Shown here: positions 8,485 through 17,656 of the stretch, piece after piece | Layout: each line of letters starts with the position of its first letter | How positions within the stretch are numbered: position 1 is the stretch's first letter | NCBI RefSeq assembly: GCF_004214835.1 | Contig: NZ_PIQJ01000001.1 | Span: forward strand, 1,364,001-1,428,000 | DNA: 64,000 nucleotides | Direction of reading: 5' to 3' | From: Pseudidiomarina tainanensis | Lineage (GTDB): Bacteria; Pseudomonadota; Gammaproteobacteria; Enterobacterales; Alteromonadaceae | Position numbers and translations under genes: made by a program | Notes under the pieces: generated by a model | Database searches by the model: none | Seen by the model: the letters and a program-made list of their open reading frames with translations, nothing else | Told to the model about the DNA's origin: nothing

Positions 8485-9381
8485 ATGAGCAAATCCTGTG
8501 GTGGCGCCTGTGGCGGAGATGCAACGTCCGCAGCGGATACCGATATACAGGCCTCCTCCGAGGCGCCAGGGAGATGGGTCAGTGTTTATGCCGTGCCGAA
8601 GATGGACTGTCCATCAGAAGAACGAATGATTCGCCTAGCCCTGAACGGCTTTGAGGAGATTCGGGCGCTGTCCTTCGACTTGTCGAACCGCCGGCTGAAG
8701 GTCGTGCATGACGGCGAGGTCGAGCCCGTCACCTCGAAACTGAAGACCTTGGGGCTAGGCGCCTCGCTTCAGGAAACCGTCGCTGCAAATCCGGAGACCA
8801 TCAAGGCCGCCGAGTTTTCGGCAGCTTCTGCTAAGCAAGAATCCGGGACCCTGCGCTGGTTGCTCGGCATCAATGCACTTCTGTTCGTGGTGGAAATGAC
8901 TGCCGGTCTGATCGCCCAGTCCACCGGCCTGATTGGAGAATCCCTGGACAATTTTGCCGATGCGGCGGTGTACGGGCTTGCCCTTTATGCGGTTGGACAT
9001 AGCGTGAAAATGCAGGTACGTGCCGCGCATCTTGCTGGTGTACTGCAACTGATCTTGGCTGTGGGCGTGCTCGTAGAGGTGGTGAGACGCTTTGTATTCG
9101 GTAGTGAGCCTGAATCGCTGGTGATGATGGCTATCGCATTCGTCGCATTGATTGCCAATACCAGTTGTCTGCTGCTCATATCCAAACATCGGGAAGGCGG
9201 GGCGCACATGAAGGCAAGCTGGATATTCTCGGCCAACGACGTGGTGATCAACCTGGGGGTCATCACCGCCGGCGCCTTGGTCGCGTGGACCGGTTCCAAT
9301 TATCCGGATCTGATTATCGGCACCATCGCGGGGGGCATTGTACTTAACGGTGCCAGACGCATTTTGGCGTTGAAGGGTTAA
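8485..9381 (+). CDS. HMA-CDF fusion cation transporter of the Cd/Pb cassette
   Basis: 298 residues from ATG 8485-8487, with GGAG 7 nt upstream. The Cys-rich N-terminus (CGGACGGD) is followed by an HMA-like domain at about 30-95 with the metal site reduced to KMDCPSEE, then about six membrane segments of a cation-diffusion-facilitator domain (LIGESLDNFADAAVYGLALY holds the D-x3-D pattern of CDF TM2). It should export Cd/Zn/Pb from the cytoplasm. It lacks the large CDF C-terminal cytoplasmic domain. It is 3 bp from lspA, and this regulator-transporter-lspA trio is a common mobile metal cassette. Confidence 0.85.
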   Translation: MSKSCGGACGGDATSAADTDIQASSEAPGRWVSVYAVPKMDCPSEERMIRLALNGFEEIRALSFDLSNRRLKVVHDGEVEPVTSKLKTLGLGASLQETVAANPETIKAAEFSAASAKQESGTLRWLLGINALLFVVEMTAGLIAQSTGLIGESLDNFADAAVYGLALYAVGHSVKMQVRAAHLAGVLQLILAVGVLVEVVRRFVFGSEPESLVMMAIAFVALIANTSCLLLISKHREGGAHMKASWIFSANDVVINLGVITAGALVAWTGSNYPDLIIGTIAGGIVLNGARRILALKG

Positions 9382-9384
9382 ATA

Positions 9385-9897
9385 ATGCTCATTATTGGCA
9401 AAAAGCTCTCGCCGTATGCCCTATTGTCCATATCGGGCCTGCTGGCAGCGTCTGATCAGGCTGTAAAGTGGCTGGTGCAGCAATCAATGGCCTATGGCGA
9501 GTATGTTTCGGTGACCCCGTTCTTTAACTGGGTGCACCTATGGAACACCGGTGCCGCATTCAGTCTTTTTGCGAATGGTGGAGGCTGGCAGCGCTACTTT
9601 TTTATCGGAATCGCGGTAGTGGTCTCGATTTTTCTGATCAAGCTGATCCTTGAAAATCGTCATAAAGGAGAAGCCATCGCTTACAGTCTTATCCTCGGTG
9701 GCGCCATGGGCAACCTGATTGACCGGGTCTTTCGCGGCTATGTTGTGGATTCCTTTGATTTCTATTGGCGAGACTGGCATTGGCCGGCCTTCAACCTGGC
9801 TGATATTGCAATTGTCCTCGGTGCCTTACTTTTCGTTTCCAGCAGCTTGTTGGGTAAAAAAGCAAACACCAATGCCGAGTCGGATGGATCTGACTGA
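9385..9897 (+). CDS. lspA: Signal peptidase II (prolipoprotein signal peptidase), cassette copy
   Basis: 170 residues with four membrane segments and the LspA signatures: SDQAVKWLV near the N-terminus, NTGAAFS, GNLIDRV with the first catalytic Asp region, and FNLADI with the second catalytic Asp. It cleaves lipoprotein signal peptides in the inner membrane. Linked to a Cd/Pb regulator and exporter, it corresponds to the PbrC-type LspA found in lead-resistance operons and is an accessory copy, not the housekeeping gene (which normally sits beside ileS). No terminator is obvious after it. Confidence 0.92.
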   Translation: MLIIGKKLSPYALLSISGLLAASDQAVKWLVQQSMAYGEYVSVTPFFNWVHLWNTGAAFSLFANGGGWQRYFFIGIAVVVSIFLIKLILENRHKGEAIAYSLILGGAMGNLIDRVFRGYVVDSFDFYWRDWHWPAFNLADIAIVLGALLFVSSSLLGKKANTNAESDGSD

Positions 9898-10170
9898 CAC
9901 CTACGCCTATACAACACCATGACCGAACTTCCCGACAACATCCTTCACCTGCCGCAATTTCAACTTTTACCCCCCTTAAATATCCTAACTCTTTTAAAAT
10001 CAGCTCTTATAAACGGTTAAAAAGCCATCAAAAAAAGTTGTCCAGTTTTTCAAAATTTAAAATATATTTTCAATTTTTATGAATTTTTAATCTCACAATT
10101 AGAGATGCTAATCCTCCAGCGACTATAATGCGTATATAGATGTACCATTTTTAAGTAAGGAGACGTCACT

Positions 10171-10917
10171 ATGAGTCAATCAACTCAAAAAGCCACGCTT
10201 TACAGAATGTCGACACCTGACCACCAATGCCCTTTTGGTTTAAAAACCAGGCACTTACTTAAAGCCAACGGTTACGATGTGGACGACAACCTGTTGGAAA
10301 GCCGAGAAGAAACCGACAAATTCAAGAAAAAGCACGACGTCGATACCACTCCACAAGTGTTTATTGGTGATAAACGTATCGGTGGGTACGAGGAGGTTCG
10401 AGCCTTTCTTGGAAAGCCTCTTCCTGACCCTGACGCAACCAGTTACCGGCCCGTTATTGCATTATTTATTATGACGGCACTCCTCTCTGTAGCCACGTCG
10501 TGGTTGTCTTTTGGTCGCGTATTTACCGTACAAACCATCGAGTGGTTCATCAGTTTCTCTATGGTGGTTCTGGCCTTGCTCAAACTCCAGGACGTAGAGA
10601 AATTCTCTACCATGTTTCTCAATTACGATCTTCTCGCCAAGAAATGGGTGCCTTATGGCCGTATTTACCCCTACGCCGAAGGCTTGGCGGGTCTGTTAAT
10701 GGCAGCGGAATTTGCTCATGTCATTTCCATCCCTATTGCGTTATTCATAGGCATCGTGGGTTCTGTCTCCGTGTTTAAAGCCGTTTATGTCGACAAACGC
10801 GAGCTAAAATGTGCCTGTGTCGGTGGCTCCAGTAATGTGCCGTTAGGCTTCATTTCGCTCACTGAAAACCTCATGATGGTCGCTATGGCTATCTGGATGT
10901 TTTTTACAATGAACTAG
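10171..10917 (+). CDS. Glutaredoxin-MauE fusion membrane protein
   Basis: 248 residues. Residues 1-85 are glutaredoxin-like: one active-site Cys in HQCPFGLKTRHLL, the TPQVFIGDKRIGGYEEV cis-Pro and glutathione-site region. From about 95 to the end there are four membrane helices of the MauE/DoxX type, with a CAC pair (LKCACVGG) before the last. MauE-type proteins supply or accept reducing equivalents for periplasmic disulfides; here the fusion may pass thiol redox across the membrane. AAGGAG precedes the start. It converges with the permease gene at 10944. Its role in metal resistance is inference from context. Confidence 0.8.
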   Translation: MSQSTQKATLYRMSTPDHQCPFGLKTRHLLKANGYDVDDNLLESREETDKFKKKHDVDTTPQVFIGDKRIGGYEEVRAFLGKPLPDPDATSYRPVIALFIMTALLSVATSWLSFGRVFTVQTIEWFISFSMVVLALLKLQDVEKFSTMFLNYDLLAKKWVPYGRIYPYAEGLAGLLMAAEFAHVISIPIALFIGIVGSVSVFKAVYVDKRELKCACVGGSSNVPLGFISLTENLMMVAMAIWMFFTMN

Positions 10918-10943
10918 GAAAGGAGCGCTATGCGTTCTTTTTC

Positions 10944-12254
10944 TTAACGCTTTTTACGTAAAAACAAAATCTCACCAGCGGCAATCAATGCCATACTGAT
11001 AAGAGACGCCCAAATAACCAGCGGATCGCTTGTCCATTTCACCCATATAAAAGCGGCTAAAACGATGACATCTAGCGTGATTGCGCTGACAAGTATGTAA
11101 ATATTCGCATTCACTTTTTGTCTAAGATGTCGCAATACCCCCCAGTGGATCGCAATGTCCATAACGATATAAAAAATAGCACCAAGCGAAGCGATTCGGC
11201 TCAAATCGAAAAAAGCAGCTAAGATCATAGCCATAACAATGGTGTAAACTAGCGTGTGCTTCTGAATGGAACCTGGCATACCGAAATGACTGTGTGGCAC
11301 AAGCTTCATATTGGTCAACATAGCTAACATTCTTGAAACGGCGAACGCGCTGGCAATCACACCGGACACTGTGGCGACAATCGCAAACCCAACCGTAATC
11401 CAGAGTCCAGTTTCACCGTAGACGGGTCTCGCTGCCTCAGCAAGCGCATAGTCTTTCGCTTTCACAATCTCATCTATGGACAGGCTCGAGCCAACCGCCA
11501 GAGTGACCAGAACGTATATTAACGCGCAGATAATCAGCGAAATAATAATGGCACGCCCGACATTTCTCTTAGGCTCAACAATTTCACCGCCACTATTGGT
11601 TATTGTTGTAAACCCTTTGTACGCAAGTATGCTTAAAGCAATCCCCGCTAAAATACCGCCACCCGTAGCTTCTTCTGGAATAGCCGATATCGATTCAAAC
11701 TGAATGCCTGAGGCCCACAAACCACCAGCCGCTAAAATGACCAACCCTAAAGTCTTAACAAAGGCCATAAAAAACGAGAACGTTTGAATAAACTGATTAC
11801 TCAAAATATTGATAAAAAACGCAAAGACCAGCAAACCCACCGCCAACAAAGGGATAAGCCACTGCGCTTCAAAAGAAATTAACTGGCTGGTATAAGACGC
11901 AAATGTCCGAGCGACTAAACTTTCATTAATCACCATAGAAAAGTACATCAAGAGTGCGAATATCGCCGTCACACTTCCTTTTCCATAAGCTTTACTGAGG
12001 AACATCGCAATACCGCCCGCTGACGGATAGGCTTTCGCCAACTTAACGTAAGAGTAAGCGCTAAAGCCGGCAATGATACCGCCGCACACAAACGCCAGGA
12101 CAAACCACTCTCTTGCCAGCTGAGCAACTTGTCCGGTCAGTGCAAAAATACCAGCGCCAATCATCACACCAGTCCCCAGCGACACCGCCCCCCAAAGACT
12201 CAGGCTGCTTTTCTGATAATCCTGATGTCCGTGTTCATGATCGTGTTCTGCCAT
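10944..12254 (-). CDS. APC-family amino-acid/polyamine permease with His-rich N-terminus
   Basis: 436 residues with about 12 membrane helices and the APC opening motif (GAVSLGTGVMIGAGIFAL). The first 12 residues are His/Asp-rich (AEHDHEHGHQD), unusual for this family and reminiscent of cation-binding tails. It is the last gene of the copper operon, 21 bp after the NTF2-like gene. By family it is a proton-coupled amino-acid or amine transporter; the substrate cannot be read from sequence. Import of an amino acid such as His or Cys for metal buffering is speculation. Confidence 0.8.
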   Translation of the reverse strand: MAEHDHEHGHQDYQKSSLSLWGAVSLGTGVMIGAGIFALTGQVAQLAREWFVLAFVCGGIIAGFSAYSYVKLAKAYPSAGGIAMFLSKAYGKGSVTAIFALLMYFSMVINESLVARTFASYTSQLISFEAQWLIPLLAVGLLVFAFFINILSNQFIQTFSFFMAFVKTLGLVILAAGGLWASGIQFESISAIPEEATGGGILAGIALSILAYKGFTTITNSGGEIVEPKRNVGRAIIISLIICALIYVLVTLAVGSSLSIDEIVKAKDYALAEAARPVYGETGLWITVGFAIVATVSGVIASAFAVSRMLAMLTNMKLVPHSHFGMPGSIQKHTLVYTIVMAMILAAFFDLSRIASLGAIFYIVMDIAIHWGVLRHLRQKVNANIYILVSAITLDVIVLAAFIWVKWTSDPLVIWASLISMALIAAGEILFLRKKR

Positions 12255-12275
12255 AATCAGCTCCTGTGATTGAAC

Positions 12276-12710
12276 TCAGTTGGACCAATGGATCCGGATA
12301 ATTTTCCAGCCAGACTCAGTCGAATTTGATACGGTTACGGTTTCATTCATCGTTAAATCAACCTCACGCCCGTTATACTCCCCGGAAACGCTATACCGAG
12401 AAGTGATCACAGCAAGGCCATCGGCTGCTTGTACTGTCCTTTCAAGCAACTGTGAAGGAACCGCCTGGCTAAACTTAATATCTGACTTAAGGTGATGAGC
12501 ACTGTACTCGGCCAAGGATCGTTCAACGCCACCACCTTCAAAGATAAGCACATCATCGGAAAGCACGTCTTTAACGACCTCCGTGTCACCTTCAGTTAAA
12601 GCAGTTCGAAATGCATCAAGCACTGCGGTCGGCTCAGATAGTTTTTCGGCGCTACTGGGCGCTGAAATAAACAGCACCGAAACCATAAAAACACTCATGA
12701 ATAATTTCAT
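12276..12710 (-). CDS. Secreted NTF2-like (DUF4440/SnoaL-type) protein
   Basis: 144 residues: a signal peptide (1-21, ending SSAEK), then an NTF2-like cone fold (AVLDAFRTALTEGDTEVVKDV helix pair; closing strand GWKIIRIHWSN). In copper-resistance operons such proteins occur beside CopC/CopD but have no proven activity. It lies 17 bp after copD and 21 bp before the permease gene, so it is co-transcribed. His residues at SAHHL and IHW could bind metal, but this is a guess. Confidence 0.75.
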   Translation of the reverse strand: MKLFMSVFMVSVLFISAPSSAEKLSEPTAVLDAFRTALTEGDTEVVKDVLSDDVLIFEGGGVERSLAEYSAHHLKSDIKFSQAVPSQLLERTVQAADGLAVITSRYSVSGEYNGREVDLTMNETVTVSNSTESGWKIIRIHWSN

Positions 12711-12727
12711 TCTTATTATTCCTTACA

Positions 12728-13576
12728 TTAACTAGGGGAAAACGCGCTGCTTAGCGCAGAGGCCAGGGTAAAAATAGTGACAGCCAATACCATTTCCGCC
12801 GTTATGGAGTTTTTGAGTCGCTTGGCGGCCGCGTTATCATTTAATTGCGGTACGAACTTTAATTTATGCAATGCGGCAACAAGGAGAATCAGCGCCACAA
12901 ACACAAGTTTCGCTAGTAGTACCGTGTCATACGACGTAAGCGGCAGCTCTGGCATCCATCGCCCTGTTGCACTACGATACATAACCAAGCCCGCAATAAG
13001 GAGTATTGGAACCGCTGCAGACATATGCACACCAAAACGCTCCATAATGGCTTTCGCTTTAGCAAGCGGTACCGACGTTGCCAGCTTTCGCAATGAGTTA
13101 AGACTGCCGAACCAAACCCAAGCGACTAACAAGTGTGTTAAAAGCGCTAGCTTTCCCCACCAGACAGCGTCACTGCCGTGACCAATACTTAAAAAGCTCC
13201 ATCCCATGAGTCCAATGGCGACAACATATAGCACCCACTTTATACGTTTTAGCTTAACAACGGAGTAAACAATCCAAGCAATAGCAACCGCTATCTGAAG
13301 TTGGATGAACAACCCAACAGGGCCGGTCCATATAAACTGCATGTAGGTCTTGTCAATCATGCCGGCAAAGCCTTCAGCAGCAAAACTACCGACTTTCAGA
13401 AAAAAATACAGAAGGCTTGCCAGTAATAGAAGCCACGCAACAAGGCTATTCTTTCGTTCAGACTGTTTTTTTAAACCGGACAAATAAACGATATAAGGCG
13501 AGGCGGTCATCACCGCGTTAAGCCAGAATATAAAGGCCAACGTTAAAACGCTGGCCACACTCCAAAGGGTCATCAT
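12728..13576 (-). CDS. copD: CopD-type copper-resistance membrane protein
   Basis: 282 residues with about eight membrane helices and the CopD/PcoD layout, including conserved His in GHGSDAVWWGKLALLTHLLV (within one helix pair) and HMSAAVPILLIAG. Its start overlaps the copC stop (ATGA), so translation is coupled. By family it works with periplasmic CopC in copper uptake or loading across the inner membrane. Length matches stand-alone CopD rather than the CopC-CopD fusions. Confidence 0.87.
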   Translation of the reverse strand: MMTLWSVASVLTLAFIFWLNAVMTASPYIVYLSGLKKQSERKNSLVAWLLLLASLLYFFLKVGSFAAEGFAGMIDKTYMQFIWTGPVGLFIQLQIAVAIAWIVYSVVKLKRIKWVLYVVAIGLMGWSFLSIGHGSDAVWWGKLALLTHLLVAWVWFGSLNSLRKLATSVPLAKAKAIMERFGVHMSAAVPILLIAGLVMYRSATGRWMPELPLTSYDTVLLAKLVFVALILLVAALHKLKFVPQLNDNAAAKRLKNSITAEMVLAVTIFTLASALSSAFSPS

Positions 13577-13923
13577 TTCACCTCAAAGCTAAAATCACCC
13601 GATATTTTATGACTGTCCCCACCCATTGCCGTCCAATAAACCGTATAACCACCTGACGCCAAATTGTTTTTAACAGCAATTTCGTACGCTGCTTTGGGAG
13701 TCATGCTCATCGAAAAGTCCAGCGGATGCATTTTACCGTCATCTGAGTGCAGCATAATTTTAGCCAGACGAACATCACCGGAAAAATTCATCGTAATTTC
13801 CGTTGGTGACTCGGACAAAGTCGCACCGTCCTCCGGGCTACTGGATGTTAGGCCGACGTGAGCGCTGGCCCATGCACTAAAAAATAACGTGGTACCGAAG
13901 GCTAACTTAAGTATGTTTTTCAT
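13573..13923 (-). CDS. copC: CopC periplasmic copper-binding protein
   Basis: 116 residues from ATG 13921-13923, chosen for the AGAGGAA ribosome site and because the signal peptide begins there. The mature protein begins AHVGL, giving the N-terminal His ligand of the CopC Cu(II) site; the second ligand region GGDSHKISG is near the C-terminus. Cupredoxin-like beta-sandwich of normal length. It carries copper in the periplasm, presumably handing it to CopD, whose start overlaps its stop. A short Met-containing stretch (SMSMTP) might bind Cu(I). Confidence 0.92.
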   Translation of the reverse strand: MKNILKLAFGTTLFFSAWASAHVGLTSSSPEDGATLSESPTEITMNFSGDVRLAKIMLHSDDGKMHPLDFSMSMTPKAAYEIAVKNNLASGGYTVYWTAMGGDSHKISGDFSFEVK

Positions 13924-13949
13924 GTTGTTTCCTCTTTGTTTAATATCAA

Positions 13950-14693
13950 TTAAAACCAAACTCTGGCCCCAAGGACCACGCCTGTTTCTGTGGTGTCCTC
14001 TCCCATTCGTTTCATTTCATCTGCCGTGTTGCCTAACGCGCCGTTCCAATAAACACCAATGTAGGGTGCAAACTCACGACTGATTTCGTGACGATAACGC
14101 AACCCCACACGCAAGTTGCTCAAGCCACTTTGCCGTTCATATTTGTCTGAATCTGTCAGGTTGGCTGTAAACTCAATGCGAGGCTGTAAGTACGATGTTT
14201 GTGTGAGCTGCCACTCGTACTCAGTTTCGCTGACAAACTGGACATCACCTTCTTCGTTCACCATCAACGAGTTGTCCATTTCAAACCAATACGGAGCCAG
14301 CCCCATGAAGCTAACAACGGCATAATTTTCCATAGAGGCATTAGACGATAAGGAGCCTCGCGTACCAACACCGGCCTGAAACGACCAAAATGGAGACACC
14401 AAGTATCCATACAGCAGTTCTGCACTTTCAAGGTCAGTTGGCTCACCGTCATCTTGAACGTTTTCACCTTCACTTTTGAAGACAACCCGGTGATAATCTC
14501 CGCCATACCAAGCCATCACGTCCCAGACAGCAAGATTCTCCTCCTCGTTGGTTCGCGTTAACTCCAACCGATCGAACAGTACTTGCCCGGTGTAATATTC
14601 TTTGACGGGTTCAGGCCAGTCCTCTTTCGCATGTCCGGCGACTGCTAAACCTGGCAACAACGCCGCACCCACTAATAATGATTTACCGTACAT
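13950..14693 (-). CDS. copB: CopB outer-membrane copper-resistance protein
   Basis: 247 residues: signal peptide (1-19), then a beta-rich protein with alternating amphipathic strands ending in aromatic WF, as in outer-membrane barrels, and the CopB/PcoB features KEDWPEP near the mature start, WYGGDYHRVVFKSEGE and YLQPRIEF. It lacks the Met/His-rich N-terminal repeat found in many CopB proteins. By family it is an outer-membrane partner of CopA. It starts 11 bp after the copA stop, and the copC start lies 26 bp beyond its end. Confidence 0.9.
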   Translation of the reverse strand: MYGKSLLVGAALLPGLAVAGHAKEDWPEPVKEYYTGQVLFDRLELTRTNEEENLAVWDVMAWYGGDYHRVVFKSEGENVQDDGEPTDLESAELLYGYLVSPFWSFQAGVGTRGSLSSNASMENYAVVSFMGLAPYWFEMDNSLMVNEEGDVQFVSETEYEWQLTQTSYLQPRIEFTANLTDSDKYERQSGLSNLRVGLRYRHEISREFAPYIGVYWNGALGNTADEMKRMGEDTTETGVVLGARVWF

Positions 14694-14704
14694 AATTGTC
14701 CTCC

Positions 14705-16468
14705 TTATGCGACATTAACCACACGGAACATACCCGCTTTCATGTGATACAACAGGTGACAGTGGAACGCCCAACTACCCGGCGCGTCTGCCGTTATCAA
14801 TAACGACACTTTTTCGCTCGGCTTCAGGCTAATCGTATGTTTGCGTGGGCGTGGATACTGTCCGTTTTCAAGTTCCATCCACATACCGTGTAGGTGTATG
14901 GGGTGGTCCATCATCGTATCGTTTACCATCACCAACCTCAGTCGTTCTCCATGATGAAACTGAACCGGGCCATCCACTTCGGTAAACTTCTGACCATCAA
15001 AAGACCACATGTAACGCTCCATATTACCCGTTAAGTGCAGCTCTATCTGTCGTTCGGGATCCCGCGTATCCGGCCATTCATGCGCGCCGACCAAGTCGGT
15101 ATACACTAAGACTTTATGATCAACGTCTTCCAATCCAATCCCGGGTTCATGCAAACGGCTTACCGGGTTTGTAGCAATCATAGCCGCCCCGGCGCCATGT
15201 CCGGACTCACGGTGTTTGATTTTAATGTTTTCGACCGGGAGCTCTTTTTTATGTGTCATTTTATGCGTCATATGACTGTTATTGCCGCCCATATGCTTCA
15301 TATTCATGCTATTGCCTTTCATATCACCGGACATCGCCATCGCTCCCATGCCCATAGCGGCCATGCCTCGCTCAGGAACTTGCCGTAGTTCAGGCACTTC
15401 AGCCTCAAGACCAAGTTCCGGCGTTAACGTACCTCTGACATAACCACTTCGATCAAAGCTCTCAGCATAAATAGTGTACGGCTTGTTTTGCTTAGGCTGG
15501 ACAATTACATCATAGGTTTCCGCCACACCAATGCGGAACTCGTCAACTGGCACCGGCTTCACAGGCTGCCCGTCAGCGGCCACAACCGTCATCTCCAACC
15601 CAGGGATTCTCACGTCGAAGAAACTCATTGCCGAACCGTTAATGATACGAAGGCGCACTTTTTCACCAGGCTTAAACAATGCTGACCAGTTCATCTGTGA
15701 ATCGCGGCCATTCATCAGGTAGGTATAAGTACTGCCCGTCACATCCGCAATATCACGGGGGCTCATTCGCATTTGCCCCCACATTTCTCGTTGCTTCCAG
15801 GTTTTCTCTAACCCTTGCTGTCGCACGTCCTCGAAGGTCTCAAATATCGTACGTTTTTGATAGTTATAGTACCCCTCCGCAACTTTCAAGTTACGAAAAA
15901 CCTCATCTGGATCTTCGAATGTCCAGTCGCTGAGAATAATGGTATGTTCTCGATCAGCACCAATGTCTCCGTCCTTGGGTTCAATCACTAACGGCCCTAG
16001 GTGTCCCAATTGCTCCTGCAAACCGGAATGGCTGTGATACCAATAAGTTCCGTTTTGCTCGACATCGTAGCGGTACTTGAACGTTCGTCCTGGCTTTATC
16101 CCTTCGAAAGATACGCCTGGCACACCATCCATGTTCTCGGGCAATATAATTCCGTGCCAGTGAATTGACGTGTCTTCCGACAACCGGTTAGTCACGTTTA
16201 ACTTTGCTCGCTGCCCTTCTTTTAAACGAATCAAAGGACCCGGCATTTGGCCGTTGATGGTTATCGGTGTTCCTACCTTATTTCCCACGAGCAGTGGGGA
16301 CTTTGCAATGGTGAGATCAATCTCATCGTTTGTCAGAACCTGATCCTTAAAACTGCGCCCCTGAGGAACAGCCCAAGTCGGGGCTACTTTGGCGATTGCT
16401 AAAGCAGACGCCACAGTGAATGCAGATTTAATAAACTTTCGACGCCCTTTGTTAAACTCATTGCTCAT
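14705..16468 (-). CDS. copA: CopA periplasmic multicopper oxidase (Tat substrate)
   Basis: 587 residues. Twin-arginine signal ([19 protein letters not shown]), three cupredoxin domains, and all four copper-ligand motifs: HWHGIILP (about 103), [12 protein letters not shown] (about 142), HPIHLHGMW and [11 protein letters not shown] (C-terminal). Between about 370 and 410 there is a Met/His-rich segment ([17 protein letters not shown] and following) typical of CopA/PcoA that binds Cu(I). It oxidises or sequesters copper in the periplasm. Its start overlaps tatA by 11 bp, tying the substrate to a Tat component. Confidence 0.95.
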   Translation of the reverse strand: MSNEFNKGRRKFIKSAFTVASALAIAKVAPTWAVPQGRSFKDQVLTNDEIDLTIAKSPLLVGNKVGTPITINGQMPGPLIRLKEGQRAKLNVTNRLSEDTSIHWHGIILPENMDGVPGVSFEGIKPGRTFKYRYDVEQNGTYWYHSHSGLQEQLGHLGPLVIEPKDGDIGADREHTIILSDWTFEDPDEVFRNLKVAEGYYNYQKRTIFETFEDVRQQGLEKTWKQREMWGQMRMSPRDIADVTGSTYTYLMNGRDSQMNWSALFKPGEKVRLRIINGSAMSFFDVRIPGLEMTVVAADGQPVKPVPVDEFRIGVAETYDVIVQPKQNKPYTIYAESFDRSGYVRGTLTPELGLEAEVPELRQVPERGMAAMGMGAMAMSGDMKGNSMNMKHMGGNNSHMTHKMTHKKELPVENIKIKHRESGHGAGAAMIATNPVSRLHEPGIGLEDVDHKVLVYTDLVGAHEWPDTRDPERQIELHLTGNMERYMWSFDGQKFTEVDGPVQFHHGERLRLVMVNDTMMDHPIHLHGMWMELENGQYPRPRKHTISLKPSEKVSLLITADAPGSWAFHCHLLYHMKAGMFRVVNVA

Positions 16469-16676
16469 TATGACGCTCCTCTTTTGAGGTTAAATTTTGA
16501 TGACATTGAATTTCCTTTTCCTTATCAGACGTTTCATCAGTAATCGATGATTTAAACCCTTTAATCGCACTACCAAGATCGGAGCCCAGGGTTCGTAGCT
16601 TTTTGCTACCAAAAAGAAGAATGACAATAACCAGTAAAACTCCTAACTGAACCATACTCATGCCGCCAAATCCCAT
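16458..16676 (-). CDS. tatA: TatA/E-type Tat translocase subunit inside the copper operon
   Basis: 72 residues: N-terminal membrane helix ([20 protein letters not shown]), the FGxKKL hinge, then an amphipathic helix ([18 protein letters not shown]) and a charged tail. This is the pore-forming TatA of twin-arginine export. It overlaps copA, whose product carries a Tat signal, and no tatB or tatC is near, so it must work with the chromosomal TatBC. It probably supports CopA export; specificity is inference. The extra Cys and His in the tail (QCHQN) are unusual for TatA. Confidence 0.9.
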   Translation of the reverse strand: MGFGGMSMVQLGVLLVIVILLFGSKKLRTLGSDLGSAIKGFKSSITDETSDKEKEIQCHQNLTSKEERHNEQ

Positions 16677-16678
16677 AG

Positions 16679-17170
16679 CTAAATCCCTCCATTTGAGAGT
16701 GCTTGCTGCTGCTCTAAACTTGCTATCTGCTGATAAGGTGTAATTGAGCCGTCCTTTTTGATTTCATAGACCGTATACGGCTGAAACCGAGTACCCATTT
16801 CCATACCAACAGACCCTACCGGCATGCCAGGAACAGTTAATCCAATGCCATTTTCTGACTTTTTCCCAGCTAAATAATGAGAAACCAATGTAGGAGGAAC
16901 GTGCCCCTCAAAGACATAACCATTACTAGAAATAGCGGTATGACAGGATTGGGCCTCGGCACTAATACCGGCATCACGTTTTCGTTGGGTCAAGTTGTTC
17001 GGATGTTGTACGGACACACTAAAGCTATCCGGTAAAGCTTGTAACCACTTTTCACAGCAACCGCAGTTGGGATCTTTTAGAACGGTTAGTTGCTGCTCTT
17101 CTACATCGGTTGCAGATACAGACACGGAAAACAGCATCGCCAAAACAGCGATATTGCGTTTGATAGACAT
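16679..17170 (-). CDS. DUF411 secreted metal-binding protein
   Basis: 163 residues with a signal peptide (1-20). It shows the DUF411 pattern: [12 protein letters not shown] (CxCC pair), [29 protein letters not shown] with the Met-rich loop, and a closing YTVYEI strand. The fold is thioredoxin-like. Members occur next to copper and silver genes and are thought to bind metal in the periplasm. It begins the tightly packed part of the operon, 2 bp before tatA, with a 66-bp gap from the CzcI-like gene. Confidence 0.85.
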   Translation of the reverse strand: MSIKRNIAVLAMLFSVSVSATDVEEQQLTVLKDPNCGCCEKWLQALPDSFSVSVQHPNNLTQRKRDAGISAEAQSCHTAISSNGYVFEGHVPPTLVSHYLAGKKSENGIGLTVPGMPVGSVGMEMGTRFQPYTVYEIKKDGSITPYQQIASLEQQQALSNGGI

Positions 17171-17236
17171 AATTATTCACCGATTAATAAGTTTTAAGGG
17201 AACACGCCGAGCGTGAGTTAAATTTCTAGTAACTTA

Positions 17237-17587
17237 TTAAGCGGTAATTATTGGGGGACGGAATAAATTAGACGCGTGTTTAGCACGAATGGAGGTGTCA
17301 ACGGGCGCATCGACTTTGGCAGAGAGGTTAACTGCAGCGGCATTAACCGAAGAAGACTGTCCGACAAATAAAACCGAGCCGCCGGAGCAATGCCGAATGG
17401 GCATGTCAGCACAGCACGAGTTGTGCTTTTGCGTCTCATGCTCGCAATCGTTTGTGTCGGCTTCGTACATCATGCTGTGCTGCACTTGGCTGTTATCATG
17501 ACATGCGTGAGCTTCTGCCGTTTGCGAAAACGACATCGACACCAATAGCACTGTCATTAATAACAGAATTCGAATTAGCACGAGCAC
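17237..17587 (-). CDS. CzcI-like secreted Cys/His-rich protein heading the copper operon
   Basis: 116 residues: signal peptide (1-26, cleaving near AEAHA), a His/Cys/Met-rich middle (HACHDNSQVQHSMMYE, NDCEHETQKHNSCCAD), and the end NLFRPPIITA. The block SCCADMPIRHCSGGS aligns with NCCSDSMMRHCYSPS of the protein at 7427-7756, so the two are homologues. It is the first gene upstream of DUF411-tatA-copA. Periplasmic metal binding or signalling is inference. Confidence 0.7.
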   Translation of the reverse strand: MLVLIRILLLMTVLLVSMSFSQTAEAHACHDNSQVQHSMMYEADTNDCEHETQKHNSCCADMPIRHCSGGSVLFVGQSSSVNAAAVNLSAKVDAPVDTSIRAKHASNLFRPPIITA

Positions 17588-17656
17588 CCTGCTTTTTGCA
17601 ATTTAATAAACTACAGTCTAACGTCATTTTAACGCATGTCAAATAAGGAGCAGATA

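Noticed and set aside
8755-9207. 150-codon minus-strand open frame
   Set aside because: Antisense to the HMA-CDF transporter; arises from high GC.
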